Assembly: GCA_963210315.1 (NCBI GenBank)
Contig: OY723237.1
Span: 744,001-808,000, forward strand
Direction of reading: 5' to 3'
Origin: Rhynchopus euleeides
Taxonomy: Eukaryota; Euglenozoa; Diplonemea; Diplonemida; Diplonemidae
DNA length: 64,000 nucleotides
Numbering within the stretch: position 1 is the first letter of the stretch; each line of letters begins with the position of its first letter. The notes beneath the pieces are model-generated. The model was not told the origin of the DNA and ran no database searches. It saw only the letters and a list, made by a program, of their open reading frames with translations. A program made the translations under genes and the position numbers. Of the stretch, positions 40,434 through 51,380 are shown in pieces.

Positions 40434-42114
40434 GGGGGGGGGGGGGGAGGCTACCAACGTTGTGATGCGCTGTTGGGGATACAAGGCAGGAAACTCAACG
40501 GCGCACATCGTGCAGGGCACACCACACCTGCAGCAAGGCGTGTGGGCGGTTTGATGAGACGATGGCAGTGGCGTGCACAATTTGGTTGACTCTTTTCTCA
40601 CAATAGATTTTGGTGACCGGTGGGCCACAGAATCCAGATCCGAGCAAAAAACCTTTCTGCTGTGCATTGTAGTGTCACACGTAAGAGCGACGTACGGATG
40701 CTCACACAGCCTCCCAAGATACATGGGTGAGATATCCTCGGAAACTCTCGGAACATCGGCCACATTGAAAAGATGAAAACATGACCATTCTTTATTCATT
40801 CTGTATTTCCTGTCTTCTGATTCACATGAATTCCCTTCAGGGGGGTACGCAGATATCCAGGCTGGAGACCCACAAGGTTTGAAAACCACATCCCCTCCGT
40901 CCCAGGCGTGGACAGTTCGCGTGGGGGGGGGGGGGGGGCAAACGCAAATTACTTCCGTGTCACACCAATTTCTCTCTTCGTGGGGGCTAACGCAAAGTAC
41001 TGAGTGCGTCTGTTTGTCTTGGGGGACAGAGGGGGGAGGTGAAGCCTGGCACATTCTCTGTCGTCACAACCGGGGTCGCAAAGGCACCCACCAGGGGGCT
41101 GCAGTGAATTGCTTGATGTATGTAGAACAGTATTGTTTCGCAACACATCTCAGCGGCTCTTGCGGTATCGACTGCACCCACACACCAGCCTGTGCATCGT
41201 GGATCCCCCCCGTTTGATAGTCACTTTCATTTGCTCGCCGCGTGGCATGGCCTTTCCGAACAACACGGCACGGGAACCCGGAGCCCCCGCAACACGTTGG
41301 CATGCAGTCCGAGGCATAGAGAGAGAGAGGGGGTCTTCGCTGGTCGTTATCCTTCGTCAATCTTCGTCAGTTTTCAGCCGATTTAACAGGAAATGCACCA
41401 AAATGCACTGACGATCACCCCGTAGCGAAGACCCCCAGAGAGAGAGAGAGAGAGGGAGAGAGACGACGCGCTGCGAACAACAACCAGGCAGGGGCGGGGG
41501 GGCGGGAGGGGCGGATGGGCCCAAGACAAACACGCTTCGCAAAGGGGACAGAGGCGGAGGGGAGAAATGTGCAGCGGGCGGGGGAGGGGAGGGGAGGGAA
41601 GCAGGGGTGTAAATAAGGCCGACTCCCGACTCCCGACTCGCGCCGGATTTTTTGGGGTTGGGAGGGTTGCCTTGCTTCCCTTAGGGAATGTGCGGTATTA
41701 GGCACCCCATGGCCATAATGACCCCACTGCGATCCGCACAGACTCCAAATATTCAAAAGAAAGGGTTTTTGGAACACCCGAGGAGGGGGGTCCCGATGGG
41801 TGGGTGGGGGTGTGGGGGTCCCGCTGGGTGGGACATGGTGTGTGCCTCCCAGTCATCTTCTTCATTACCGGTCTCTGAACTGGGGTGAGTTCATTGCCAA
41901 ACCACTGCTGTGAATACGGCGCCCCTTTCCCGCCCCTTTTGCCAGATCCTGGCAGCTCCCAAGAAGAGTTGTGTTCCCGCCCCCATCAGGTGGTTGATCA
42001 TACCGCAGCGCACACGTGCACACCCACACACACTCCACACAGATACGTCACACATGTGACGCAACTGTTGCGACACAAAACATGCCTCAGGTAGAGGCAG
42101 TAGTGTTTGACTCA
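40434..42114. other. Gene-free stretch with short dispersed repeats
   Basis: Contains a G-run near 40927, a fold-back at about 41331-41432 (GGGTCTTCGCT / AGCGAAGACCC) whose right half resembles about 59355-59450, GA-rich microsatellite near 41438-41465, GACTCCC pentamer-type triplets near 41620 (again near 42870) and a block (41702-41780) shared with 10572-10645. No gene was recognised. Confidence 0.5.
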
Positions 42115-42121
42115 CAGCCAA

Positions 42122-42554
42122 CATAGCTCTCAGTGGGGCCGTGGATGGTGTGGATGCATCCATGCATGCATCCACGGCATCCAGGGATGCCCGAAAATGT
42201 CAAAAAATGGATTTTCGATTTGGCACAGGAAAATCGCTGAAAACCCCAAAAATTGACCAAAAAACGTCGGAAAACCGATTTTTGGGCCCATTTTTCACCC
42301 AGGAACACGTTTTTGGGCCTCTGTAAAAAATCGATTTTTTGGGATATTTCGCGATTTTGGACAACTACTCGCCCAGCCAAATTCGATTTTTGGCTGAAAA
42401 TTGCATCCATCCATCCATGCATGCAGGCATACAGGCATTCATCCACTGCAGGCAGGCCTGCATGCAGGGCTTCGGAGCTCCAGGCTGTGTGTGGATGCAT
42501 CCACAAAAGTTGTGGATGCATGCGCTGCATGCACGGGAAATACTGAGAGCTATG
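42122..42554. mobile_element. MITE with CATAGCTCTCAGT ends and 7-bp duplication
   Basis: Inverted ends CATAGCTCTCAGT are flanked by CAGCCAA on both sides (42115-42121, 42555-42561). Subterminal DNA is rich in CATGCATGCATCC. The 433-bp interior has no gene. Confidence 0.8.
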
Positions 42555-42576
42555 CAGCCAAATACTGCTGCCGTGA

Positions 42577-43003
42577 GTGAGGTGCTCGCAGCGTGTGGGG
42601 CGCTGCGGGCGAAGTGGGGGGTTGGCTGGGACAGCCAACATGGCGCTGTGCGTCGCGTGCTTCTTCGCGGACCACCTCGCACGCGGGAAGACCCCGCAAG
42701 CGCCGAGTCAGTCCGCCCTGACCGAATGGTGGGCGACTGCTGGAGGGTACATGGGACTCTCCACGGCAGAGGTGGCCGTACTACAGGATGCGTGCAGGAT
42801 TGAGTAGGGTTTGAGACCGCCCGCCCCCCCCACCCCCCCACCCCAGGTACCTTAGGTGACTGTAAATAACCGACTCCCGACTCCCGACTCCTGACCCCCA
42901 AACCTTATTTACAGCCCTGGAGGGAAGAGGGGGGGGGGGAAAGGGGTGTTGTGCGATGACAACTGCGAAAAAATGCGCAAACACGGGGGGGGGGGGGGGG
43001 GTA
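42577..43003. other. Spacer with a short unassigned frame
   Basis: The plus-strand frame 42577-42807 (76 aa, with LTEWWATAGGYMGLSTAEVA near the end) reads like a short piece of helical protein and may be a gene fragment; it was not recognised. A 60-bp fold-back (about 42857-42916, TGTAAATAA ends) and a long G-run (about 42985-43001) follow. Confidence 0.35.
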
Positions 43004-44339
43004 GGGGGGGTCAAATGCCACCCTTTTACGTGGACAAACACGATTTTTCAAAAAACCGGCGCAGAGGCCCCAAAGCCCCCGTAAACCCTCCAAACCCCCC
43101 CAGATCGGTCCGGAAACCCATCGAACCCCACTTTTCCACCATTCCGGGCACCTCAGGTGCCCGAATTGGGGTACCTAAATTTTGTGCCACCGTTTGGTAC
43201 CGGACAGTGCCACTGTGTGGGAGGTTGGAAAGCGCCCTATCACTTCACAGCTACAACCGCTCTGATGAATTTCCTTTTGTTTGTTGCGTTGACGCTTCTA
43301 CACACAAAACCCTGAACTGATCACACCCTGAGCCTGATGAAGGGTGGGGTTAGTGTATAGAGCACGTTTGGTTGCAGCTGTGGTGGGGCGCTTTCCGCTC
43401 ACACGAGTGTGCTTAAAAAAGAAAATGCCCCAACACACCACATCTGAGGGTTGCAATGCATGTTGCTTGCCAACCACGTCATCCGGTGGGTGTCACGCGC
43501 TATGTAGGTGGCATTAGCCAGGTCTTCGATGAGTTCTGGCTTGTATATGTACCTCCCTGCCACCATGCACCGGGAGGCTGCCTGTAGGTACGGAACAAGT
43601 CCAGATGGTCGTGTGATTCCTGTGCAGCAGTGCTCCACAACCGGGATGTGTTGACAACGACTGTTGCAACACGAGCTGTACATTCCGGGAACACACGAAG
43701 TGCGCTGTCGTGGTACCCATTGTGCCAGAATTGGTAGTTGCTGCGGTCTACTTTGCCTGGCCCAAGAGCACTGGTACTGAACGGTGCAATATGCGTGGCG
43801 AGGTGAATGCAACGGAAGGGCGCAAAGTCAATACAGCTCTCGGATGGCGGGTGGTGGTGCCACTAGTGTGTGACGTTCACTCGAGGATACAACGCATCAC
43901 AATGAATCAGCAACCGTGGACCGAGTACAATACGCTCTCTGTGGCTGGTGTGGGGGACAAAGGCAGTGCCTGTGCCGCAGGCAGGGAGGTACATATACAA
44001 GCCAGAACACATCGAAGACCTGGCTCATGCCACCTACATAGCGCGTGACACCCACCGGATGACGTGGTTGGCAAGCAACATGCATTGCAACCCTCAGATG
44101 TGGTGTGTTGGGGCATTTTCTTTTCCAACCTCCCACACAGTGGCACTGTCCGGTACCAAACGGTGGCACAAAATTTAGGTACCCCAATTCGGGCACCTGA
44201 GGTGCCCGGAATGGTGGAAAAGTGGGGTTCGATGGGTTTCCGGACCGATCTGGGGGGGTTTGGAGGGTTTACGGGGGCTTTGGGGCCTCTGCGCCGGTTT
44301 TTTGAAAAATCGTGTTTGTCACCCCCATTTGACCCCCCC
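43004..44339 (-). mobile_element. TIR element M with arms of nearly 500 bp
   Basis: Ends GGGGGGGTCAAATG and their inverse are flanked by TA (43002-43003, 44340-44341). The arms are near-identical (for example CACGATTTTTCAAAAAACCG and GCACCTCAGGTGCCCG) and extend into a region encoding YIARDTHRMTWLASNMHC on opposite strands. The left arm is interrupted by about 185 bp (about 43237-43420), whose ends include AAAGCGCCC / GGGCGCTTT and which holds a GCGTTGACGCTTC motif. The unique centre (about 43560-43975) is a decayed minus-strand gene of unknown type. Confidence 0.75.
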
Positions 44340-44341
44340 TA

Positions 44342-45772
44342 GGCATAGGGTGCGGGCGATTCGCCTATCGCCCTATATTCGCCCAACCGGGTTCGAGCCC
44401 CGATTATCGCGTATCGAATCGCCTTATCGCCCATTATCGCCCAATTATCGCCCGATTATCGCCAAATTATCGCCCAGCATCGCCCGTTTTCTTTCACACT
44501 TTCTGAAGGGGTCTTCAGCTAGTGGTGGTTACCGCTCTACTGACCCTGTGACCTCGTCAACAACTGGGCCAAGACCTAGGATTCTGCATCAGAAATCAGC
44601 TTCTGACCACTGACGTCATGTGGGTGGGTCACTTCCTCGGTCAAAACCCGCGAGGAACTGGGCATTGGCCCAGATCCTGACCTCGCTCAGGACCTGTTCA
44701 CTCGCCGTTACTAGGAGCACTCGTGAGCATGAAGCGGGTACACCTTAGTGTTGAAGGAGATGCGTGGTCCTAGTGTAGTCGGTCTGAATGGGAGGAGATG
44801 AACACCGTACGTTTGAAATGACTCGTTGCATAGCCCACAGGAAGCTTCACGGCTGATCTGAGACCTGGGGCGGTTCTGACCCTAGTCACAGAGTCATCAC
44901 CCACTGAGAACACTGGAGCAGAGGGCTTGACCTTGGTCAGGAACCGGGTCTTCACTGAGGCAATGACCCACTCACCACCTCAGCAGTGATGTGACGTCCC
45001 TGGCCGCCATTTTGCCCCCAAAAATACGACGGAAAAATTATCGCCCACTTATCGCCTTGACAGAATGGGCGATAATGAGGGCGATAATTTTTGCGATTTG
45101 GGCGATAACCGAATCGCCCGCACCCTACACGGTGGGATCTTGTAAATTTTACATGTATAACTACAAGTATAATACATGTATATGCCTGAAATATACATGT
45201 AAAATACATGTATATCAAGTAAAAATACATGTATAATACTTGCATGTCAACTATTATACATGTATTTTTACTTGATATACATGTATTTTACATGTATATT
45301 TCAGGCATTTACATGTATTTTACATGTATAATACTTGTCATGCAAGTATTATACATGTAAAATACTTGCATGACAAGTAAAATACTTGCATGCAAGTAAA
45401 ATACATGTATTTTACTTGCATGCAAGTATTTTACTTGTCATGCAAGTATTATACATGTATTTTACTTGTCATGCAAGTATTTTACATGTATAATACTTGC
45501 ATGACAAGTATTATACATGTAAAATACATGTAAATGCCTGAAATATACATGTAAAATACATGTATATCAAGTAAAAATACAAGTATAATAGTTGACATGC
45601 AAGTATTATACTTGTATTTTTACTTGATATACATGTATTTTACATGTATATTTCAGGCATATACATGTATTATACATGTATAATAGTTGACATGCAAGTA
45701 TTATACATGTATAATACATGTATATACTTGTAGTTATACATGTAAAATTTACAAGATCCCACCGTGTATGCC
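44342..45772. mobile_element. TIR element N (GGCATAGGGTGCGGGCGATTCG ends), interrupted
   Basis: The left end GGCATAGGGTGCGGGCGATT and the right end are perfect inverses once the nested CACGGTGG MITE (45128-45766) and one TA are removed. TA flanks both sides (44340-44341, 45773-45774). The subterminal regions are arrays of ATTATCGCCC. The middle (about 44510-45000) has no recognised gene. The left TA is shared with element M. Confidence 0.8.
45128..45766. mobile_element. CACGGTGG MITE, 639 bp, AT-rich fold-back
   Basis: Ends CACGGTGGGATCTTGTAAAT and their inverse with TA on both sides (45126-45127, 45767-45768), inserted six bases from the right end of element N. The interior is built almost wholly of ACATGTAT, ACTTGCATG and TACAAGTA palindromes. 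It shares only the terminal CACGGTGG with the coding family at 10967-19236. Confidence 0.85.
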
Positions 45773-45774
45773 TA

Positions 45775-47249
45775 GGGGGGGGGGGGGCTGAAAAAGGAAG
45801 GGGGGCACGCGAATGGGTTGCATCTGCAATACATACGGCAGGCGGGGCCCCACGCCCCCCCCCCCCCCCACCCCACCCCCCCGGCAACACCGCATGGAAC
45901 GCGTGTTGGTGGTGGGGAAACAGAGACGCGCTGCATATCGGGGGGAAGGGTCATGACTGCACACCATGCACCAACAGGCAGCGGGGGGACTCACTACCAG
46001 TCACAGCCAGGCACGGCTCGTCCGTCAGTTTGTGCTGTGGGGAGGCGAGTCTGCCCCCCCCCCCCCCCCACCCCTCACTTAGGCTCTCAGCCGTATTGCC
46101 GTTTGGGTTAGCGTGCTGGCATCGCAGAGTGTCCCCTAGAGTCCACCCTGTGAGGACCGGGCCCGCTATCTCATTCCGACTCGAAGAGTCCCACCCAGCC
46201 ACACCTGTTAGCGAAGCCCCCCTCAGTTGGGTATCTGCAAAGAGAAGGCACGGTTTGCAGCACACACCCCACCAAAATCACCCACACAGAGACCGGATCA
46301 CAGAACAAGGGGGGGGCACCGTGCACACTGCACAGCCAAATAAGATCACATCACCACAGCGAAACATAGGGAGCGGTTTGCTGCTGAACGGTGTTTGTGA
46401 CAATTTTTTTCAGCACACTTCGATGTGGGCGGAAAGTGTCGCGTGCTTGTTCGTGCCCTTGAGCTCCTCACTCACAACACCATCATCAGCAGGAGTGTGA
46501 GTGTGGAAGCGTCAACGCGTGATTTTGCAGCAGCACCCGCCAGCGGTGCTAAGGCTTCCCCCCCCGGAACCCCTGAAGGGGATGTTGGCAATTAAGCCTC
46601 CTCCCATTCAATTCCTTGCATAGGGAGGGCGGCGAGGGCGGCGAATCCCCCCCCCCCCCCATCCCCCGAGAGCAAAAGTTTCCCGGAGGAATGCAGAGGA
46701 AACTGCCCTCCCCCCCCCCCCCCCCCCGTGGGGAAGCAACTGCTTGCAGCGGGGAGCGCGTCTGCTGGATTACTTTTGTTGGCGCAGCACACCCAACCCT
46801 GTTTGCACCGCACAGACCAAACTGAGAAACAATAAAAAAAAAAGCAGTGGCATCGGGGGCGGGGGAGAGGGATGTGGGGGTGGGCTGGGCACGCCCATTG
46901 GATGGAAAAATGCCACGGCTATCTCGACACATCCATCAGTTTGTGCCGGCAAACCACACTCGCAGCGAAACTGGGGTGGGATGGGATGGGGGGGACGGGG
47001 TGCTGTAGGGAAGGAGGAGGGGTGGGGTGGGGAGAAAAGTTCTCTTTTCGCTCTGTGTCAAACTGTGATATCCCTGCTGCTGCACGGGGCTGCTGGCAGG
47101 CCCACTTTTTCTGCACTCCAGAGCGAAGGCGCCCACCCCTCCCCTCCCCTCGTGATTTTTGACTGTAAATTTCACTACTCTCTGCGCTGATGTGGGTGGG
47201 CGCGGCCCCATTCACGCCCCCGCCTCACTCACTCCCGCCTCTCGCTCCC
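45775..47249. other. Gene-free, homopolymer-rich DNA
   Basis: G/C-runs of ten or more bases near 45775, 45857, 46050, 46648 and 46710, and one copy of the GGAAGCGTCAACGC motif (about 46505). Long frames are poly-Pro/Gly. It is the 3' flank of the gene at 47250. Confidence 0.5.
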
Positions 47250-50006
47250 CTACAAGTCAGGGGCGTTGGCCGTCTCGCTGCCGTCTGCATTCTTGGGTGC
47301 ATCTGCGCTTGGGCTCGGTTTGGCACCCCTCTTGCAGAAGATCCACGTGACTGCTGCAGCAATGGCAGCAACCACCACGACAGAGCAGATGACAATCGCT
47401 GCGATCTCACCGTCAGACAGCCCGCTGCTGCTGCTGCTGGTGTTGAGGTCTTCAGTGCACACGCCGTCCGTGAGGGTGTGGCCCGGTGTGCAGGCGAGCA
47501 CCACACAGGAGCCTGCTTCATTTTTCCATGCTGCTGCGGCGTTATCCTGCGTGCACTTTGTGGCGATGATCGACGTGCTGGAGGCAGGGAAGCCGACCGT
47601 TTCACGCATAGTGGCGTATTCGGCGTCGTTGTGGAGGCGGGCCGCCAGATCCTGCGACACGTCAGCTGAAGCAAGGCGGGTGAATTCGACACTGTCCACC
47701 AGTGCTGTGACTGCCGCAGAGCCGCACACCAGACGCACGGTGATGACGGTGCTTCCCAGGGCGCGTGTCAACACATGCTCGACAAGTTTAACGAAGGCGG
47801 GCGTGAATAGTGCGCAGTCGACGGACCACACAATGTTGACCAACACTGTGATAGTGGGGGCAGGCTGCCCCGTCGCTGTGCACACAGGTACGCTGTCCGA
47901 CGCAGTGTAGCCGGTGCTGCACGTGCACCGAGAGGTGGCGGTGTTGCACGTTGCGTTGACGTCCCCGTTAGCCCGGCATGCGCCGTCCTCGATGCACTGC
48001 CGCACGATGGAGGGGATGCTGGTGGGTGCTGCAGTCGGTGCTGTGGTGGGTGTGGCGGGTGTCGACCCAGAGGCAGCGTACCGCGACGTGAAGGCCTCGT
48101 TGGTGTGGAACCTACCACCGGGCCTGTCGGAGAGCGAGCCCCACGTGTACCCGTAGCCATTGCCGTTCCACGTGCACGACCTGCCCGCAGACTTCTTGTA
48201 CGGGGTCTGGCCCACCTTGTTTGGGGTCCCGTCGACGTTCCGCTTCCATGTGTGCCCCCACGCAACGTCCCCGTTCCCAAGCGTCGCCCACTGCGTGTCC
48301 TCCCCCCACATCGTGGCGTTTGTCACGTCCAGCGGGTTCGTCAGCTGCTTCCCGTTCTTGTCCACCTCCATCAGCAGGTAGCGGCTCGGGTAGTACGCAT
48401 CGGCCGCCATGTCACCCCACCCGAGCAGAAACCTGTCGCAGCTGCCCTTCCCCAGCTTCGCCAGTTTCACGCTGCGCTCCCGCGAGTCTGTTGTGGTTGT
48501 GATCCACTTCTTCACCAGCACCTCGCCCGTCGCCGACACACGCATGAAGCCGACGTTGTTGGTCTTGTTCTTGAAGGTCTCCGCCAGCCCGTCCGCCCCG
48601 TGCCACGCAAGCACGTACCCGTCGTCGCACGGCAGCAGGTCCCCGAGCCACCCGCTGATGGCCTGATAGTACACATTGGCAAACGGCGCCAGCGTCACAG
48701 ACTGCTTCTTTGCGACGTGCGTGCGGAACACCAGACCGTTCTTCCACTTGTTGTCAACGTCGCAGTTGTCCTTCGCAGGGTCGTTGCACGTGCCTCCGAG
48801 GTCGGAGCAGCACAGCACCGCCAGCTCGTCTGCCTCGGCATTGTACGCCATGCGCCCGGTCTCCGTGTGCCCGCCCATGCACGCCCACGAGTCCCCGTAC
48901 CCGCTCACCTGCTTCCCTGTTTCACCGGACCACACCGTCACCGCGTCCGCCACGTGCCCGCCCCACTCTGCGTTGTAGAACACGAAGTACCAGTCGCGCG
49001 ACGCAGAGTACTGCAGCAGGCGGAAGTCTGCACCCTTCTGCATGGGGTACGCCCCCTTGCACCCCCCCGTGGCACGGCACCCCTCGGGCAGCACGCTGAA
49101 GCGCCGCACCTCCTTCGACAGGTCCACCTCCACCTCCACCACCTTCAGGTGCAGCCACTTCTCCCACCCAGCCGCCTCCGCACACACCACCGCCAGCTTC
49201 CCGTCCCGCCCGCGCGCCACAGCCCCGTTGTGCACACACTTCGGAAGCTTGATGTGCCCCACAACCTCCGCACCCGCCGCGGTGAAGCGCACCCGCTCGA
49301 TGTGTGTCCCGGCTGTGGTCCAGTCGTCCGCATCCTCTGCCCAGTACACGAACATCGTGTCATCCGCCGTCCAGTCCCCGAGCGAGTGCATCGGCATGGG
49401 CTGCCCGTCACACACGTTCTCCGGATACAGCGACGACATGACGCGCCCGCCCAGCCCACCGCGGATGCGCCCCTTGAGGCAGTGCTGGTAGACACGCACC
49501 TGTGACTCTGACCCGCCGTCCGCACCCACCGACGCGTGCAGCTGCTGCTCCTGCGCCACACACCGGCACTGCTGTGCGTTTTCCTTCGACGACACGGAGA
49601 ACACCTCGCAAGGGTATGCATACTGCGACCGCCACCCTGCGTAGTAGTGCTGGTTCGCCTTGTTCTCATTGCCGCACGCCCACAGCTTGTGGCCCCCGCG
49701 CGACGTGTCCAGGCACAGGTCCCCGCTCACCCCGATGGCCTTGAACATGTTGGGGTGCGGCTGGTGCCACGTGAACCGCAGCGACCCCGCCCCACACGCC
49801 TCCTTCGTGGTTGTCTTGTCCGACACATAGGTGAAGCACTTCCCATCCGACGTGTCCATCACGAGCGAAGCATTCGTCGCCGCATCAAACTCCTTCACAT
49901 GCACGCAGCGCGACCAGTCGCTGTAGTCTGCACACAGCTCTGCTGGGGGCAGGGCAGCCCCCGCTACGAGCCCCCACCCTGCCACCGCTGCCACAACCCT
50001 CGCCAT
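47250..50006 (-). CDS. Type I membrane protein, large ectodomain with EGF-like segment
   Basis: The ATG at 50006 starts a signal peptide (MARVVAAVAGWGLVAGAALP), giving 918 aa; the frame's extra upstream codons are repeat-derived. The first 640 or so residues form a Cys- and Trp-containing ectodomain with recurrent beta-type segments (DDTMFVYWAEDADDW; DELAVLCCSDLGG), possibly a propeller. A Thr/Pro linker (TPTTAPTAAPTS) leads to an EGF-like segment (CRANGDVNATCNTATSRCTC), then a domain of about 150 residues (TITVLVNIVWSVDCALF, TVITVRLVCGSAAV), one membrane helix (about 865-890: IAAIVICSVVVVAAIAAAV) and a short basic tail. Probable surface protein; ligand unknown. High third-position GC. Confidence 0.75.
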   Translation of the reverse strand: MARVVAAVAGWGLVAGAALPPAELCADYSDWSRCVHVKEFDAATNASLVMDTSDGKCFTYVSDKTTTKEACGAGSLRFTWHQPHPNMFKAIGVSGDLCLDTSRGGHKLWACGNENKANQHYYAGWRSQYAYPCEVFSVSSKENAQQCRCVAQEQQLHASVGADGGSESQVRVYQHCLKGRIRGGLGGRVMSSLYPENVCDGQPMPMHSLGDWTADDTMFVYWAEDADDWTTAGTHIERVRFTAAGAEVVGHIKLPKCVHNGAVARGRDGKLAVVCAEAAGWEKWLHLKVVEVEVDLSKEVRRFSVLPEGCRATGGCKGAYPMQKGADFRLLQYSASRDWYFVFYNAEWGGHVADAVTVWSGETGKQVSGYGDSWACMGGHTETGRMAYNAEADELAVLCCSDLGGTCNDPAKDNCDVDNKWKNGLVFRTHVAKKQSVTLAPFANVYYQAISGWLGDLLPCDDGYVLAWHGADGLAETFKNKTNNVGFMRVSATGEVLVKKWITTTTDSRERSVKLAKLGKGSCDRFLLGWGDMAADAYYPSRYLLMEVDKNGKQLTNPLDVTNATMWGEDTQWATLGNGDVAWGHTWKRNVDGTPNKVGQTPYKKSAGRSCTWNGNGYGYTWGSLSDRPGGRFHTNEAFTSRYAASGSTPATPTTAPTAAPTSIPSIVRQCIEDGACRANGDVNATCNTATSRCTCSTGYTASDSVPVCTATGQPAPTITVLVNIVWSVDCALFTPAFVKLVEHVLTRALGSTVITVRLVCGSAAVTALVDSVEFTRLASADVSQDLAARLHNDAEYATMRETVGFPASSTSIIATKCTQDNAAAAWKNEAGSCVVLACTPGHTLTDGVCTEDLNTSSSSSGLSDGEIAAIVICSVVVVAAIAAAVTWIFCKRGAKPSPSADAPKNADGSETANAPDL

Positions 50007-50979
50007 GTCACACTCGGCGCTGGGTTGTTGCCTGACGACGGGTTGTCCCTCTCTGTGGCACAGCCTCCCCGTGTGCGTGTATATGTGCCCACACCTCCTT
50101 CCTTGTGCTCTCTGCAGGAGACGGAGGTGGATGCCATGCAAAGAGGTTCCACTCCCCACCCACACACACCGCCAACGCAACGCAACGAGGGGGAAGGGGG
50201 TGGGTGGGTGGGTGGGGTGTACAGCCAGCTTGTATTCCTCCTTCCTGATGCCACCGTTCTCTGTCTCTATCCCTCTCCTGTTCTCTTCTCTTCCCAAACA
50301 CACACACGCGCACCCTTCCACCCACCCAACCATCGCACGACAACACTAGGAATACAATCCACCTTCTGCCCCGTATCAATCAGGCACAGCAGTGCCTGGG
50401 GGCAGAGGGTGGAGTCAAGGGGGGGGCGAGCCGCAGCAGTGTTGACAGCAATCAGCTGATCAGCTGCGCGCTTTCCGGATAAAGGGGGAGGGAGAGAGGG
50501 GGGGGGGGATTTTTTGAAGGCCAGGAGGTAGGGGCTAGACGAGGCATGACCTCCCAGCCCACACACACCCGCACTATTCCTCACCATAGCGGGCACAGGC
50601 TGTGGGGGCGGCTCGACGTTCGTTGAAGAGTTGTGTCTTGTCTTGAAAAATCGTTCGATTCTACACATGGTTGTGGGAAGAGGGGGAGAGGGGGTATCGG
50701 TGAGAGAAGGAGGCGGGGGTGAGGGAGGGAGGGGATGAAGGGGAGGGAGGCCCCCCCATCTTTGACTGAATTTGATGATCGGAACGACGTAAAGAATCCA
50801 ATTACGAAAATGACATATTGCCTGGCACACGCAGCACCGCATCGCAGCACCCATGCACCCCACCCCACCCCACCCACTCACCTGTGAACCCTTCTGCCGC
50901 ATTCTGAAACAACAGGATCACCACATGCTCTTGACAACCCTCACACAACCCGCACGGCCATCTTTTAGTTTCGCTTTTA
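50007..50979. other. Upstream flank of the type I membrane protein gene
   Basis: Contains low-complexity CAC/CACAC and G-run DNA (about 50486-50512) and no convincing gene. The MITE at 50980 begins immediately after. Confidence 0.45.
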
Positions 50980-51257
50980 CACGGTGGACTCCCACCCCCT
51001 GGAGCGGGGGTCTGGGGCGGGGGTCTGGGCGAGTGGGGGTCTGGACCCCCGCTGTCGGGGGTCTGGACCCCCGCTAGCGGGAGTCTGCCCTGCTATTTTT
51101 GGTGCCCAGACGACCCCCGCGAGCGGGGTCCATACCCCCGCTCGCGGGGGTCCAGACCCCCACTCGCGGGGGTCCCGACCCCCGCGAGCGGGGGTCTGGA
51201 CCCCCGATATTCCGATATCCCAAAAAGGTGCACCCTGACGTGTGGGAGTCCACCGTG
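50980..51257. mobile_element. CACGGTGG MITE, 278 bp
   Basis: Ends CACGGTGGACTCCCA and (with mismatches further in) their inverse, flanked by TA (50978-50979, 51258-51259). The interior is a run of GGGGGTCTGGACCCCCGC-like palindromic units. Confidence 0.85.
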
Positions 51258-51380
51258 TAGGGAAACTCTGAATGCTGCCCCCCTCCCCCCCCCCCCCCTC
51301 CGTGCGCAGGCGTCCTCTGTTGAGAAATGTGACAGAATCGTTCACTGTGGCCCACCCCCACTTCCCACACCCCCCACAGC

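Noticed and set aside
44380-44410. tRNA B box (GGGTTCGAGCCC) near the left end of element N
   Set aside because: No T-stem, acceptor or anticodon arm in register; lies in an ATCGCCC-rich subterminal array.
45128-45766. CRISPR-like array of short palindromes
   Set aside because: Units are variable, contiguous palindromes without unique spacers, and the block has transposon ends and a TA duplication.
48105-49505. 466-aa plus-strand frame
   Set aside because: Antisense shadow of the type I membrane protein gene; no protein-like motif.
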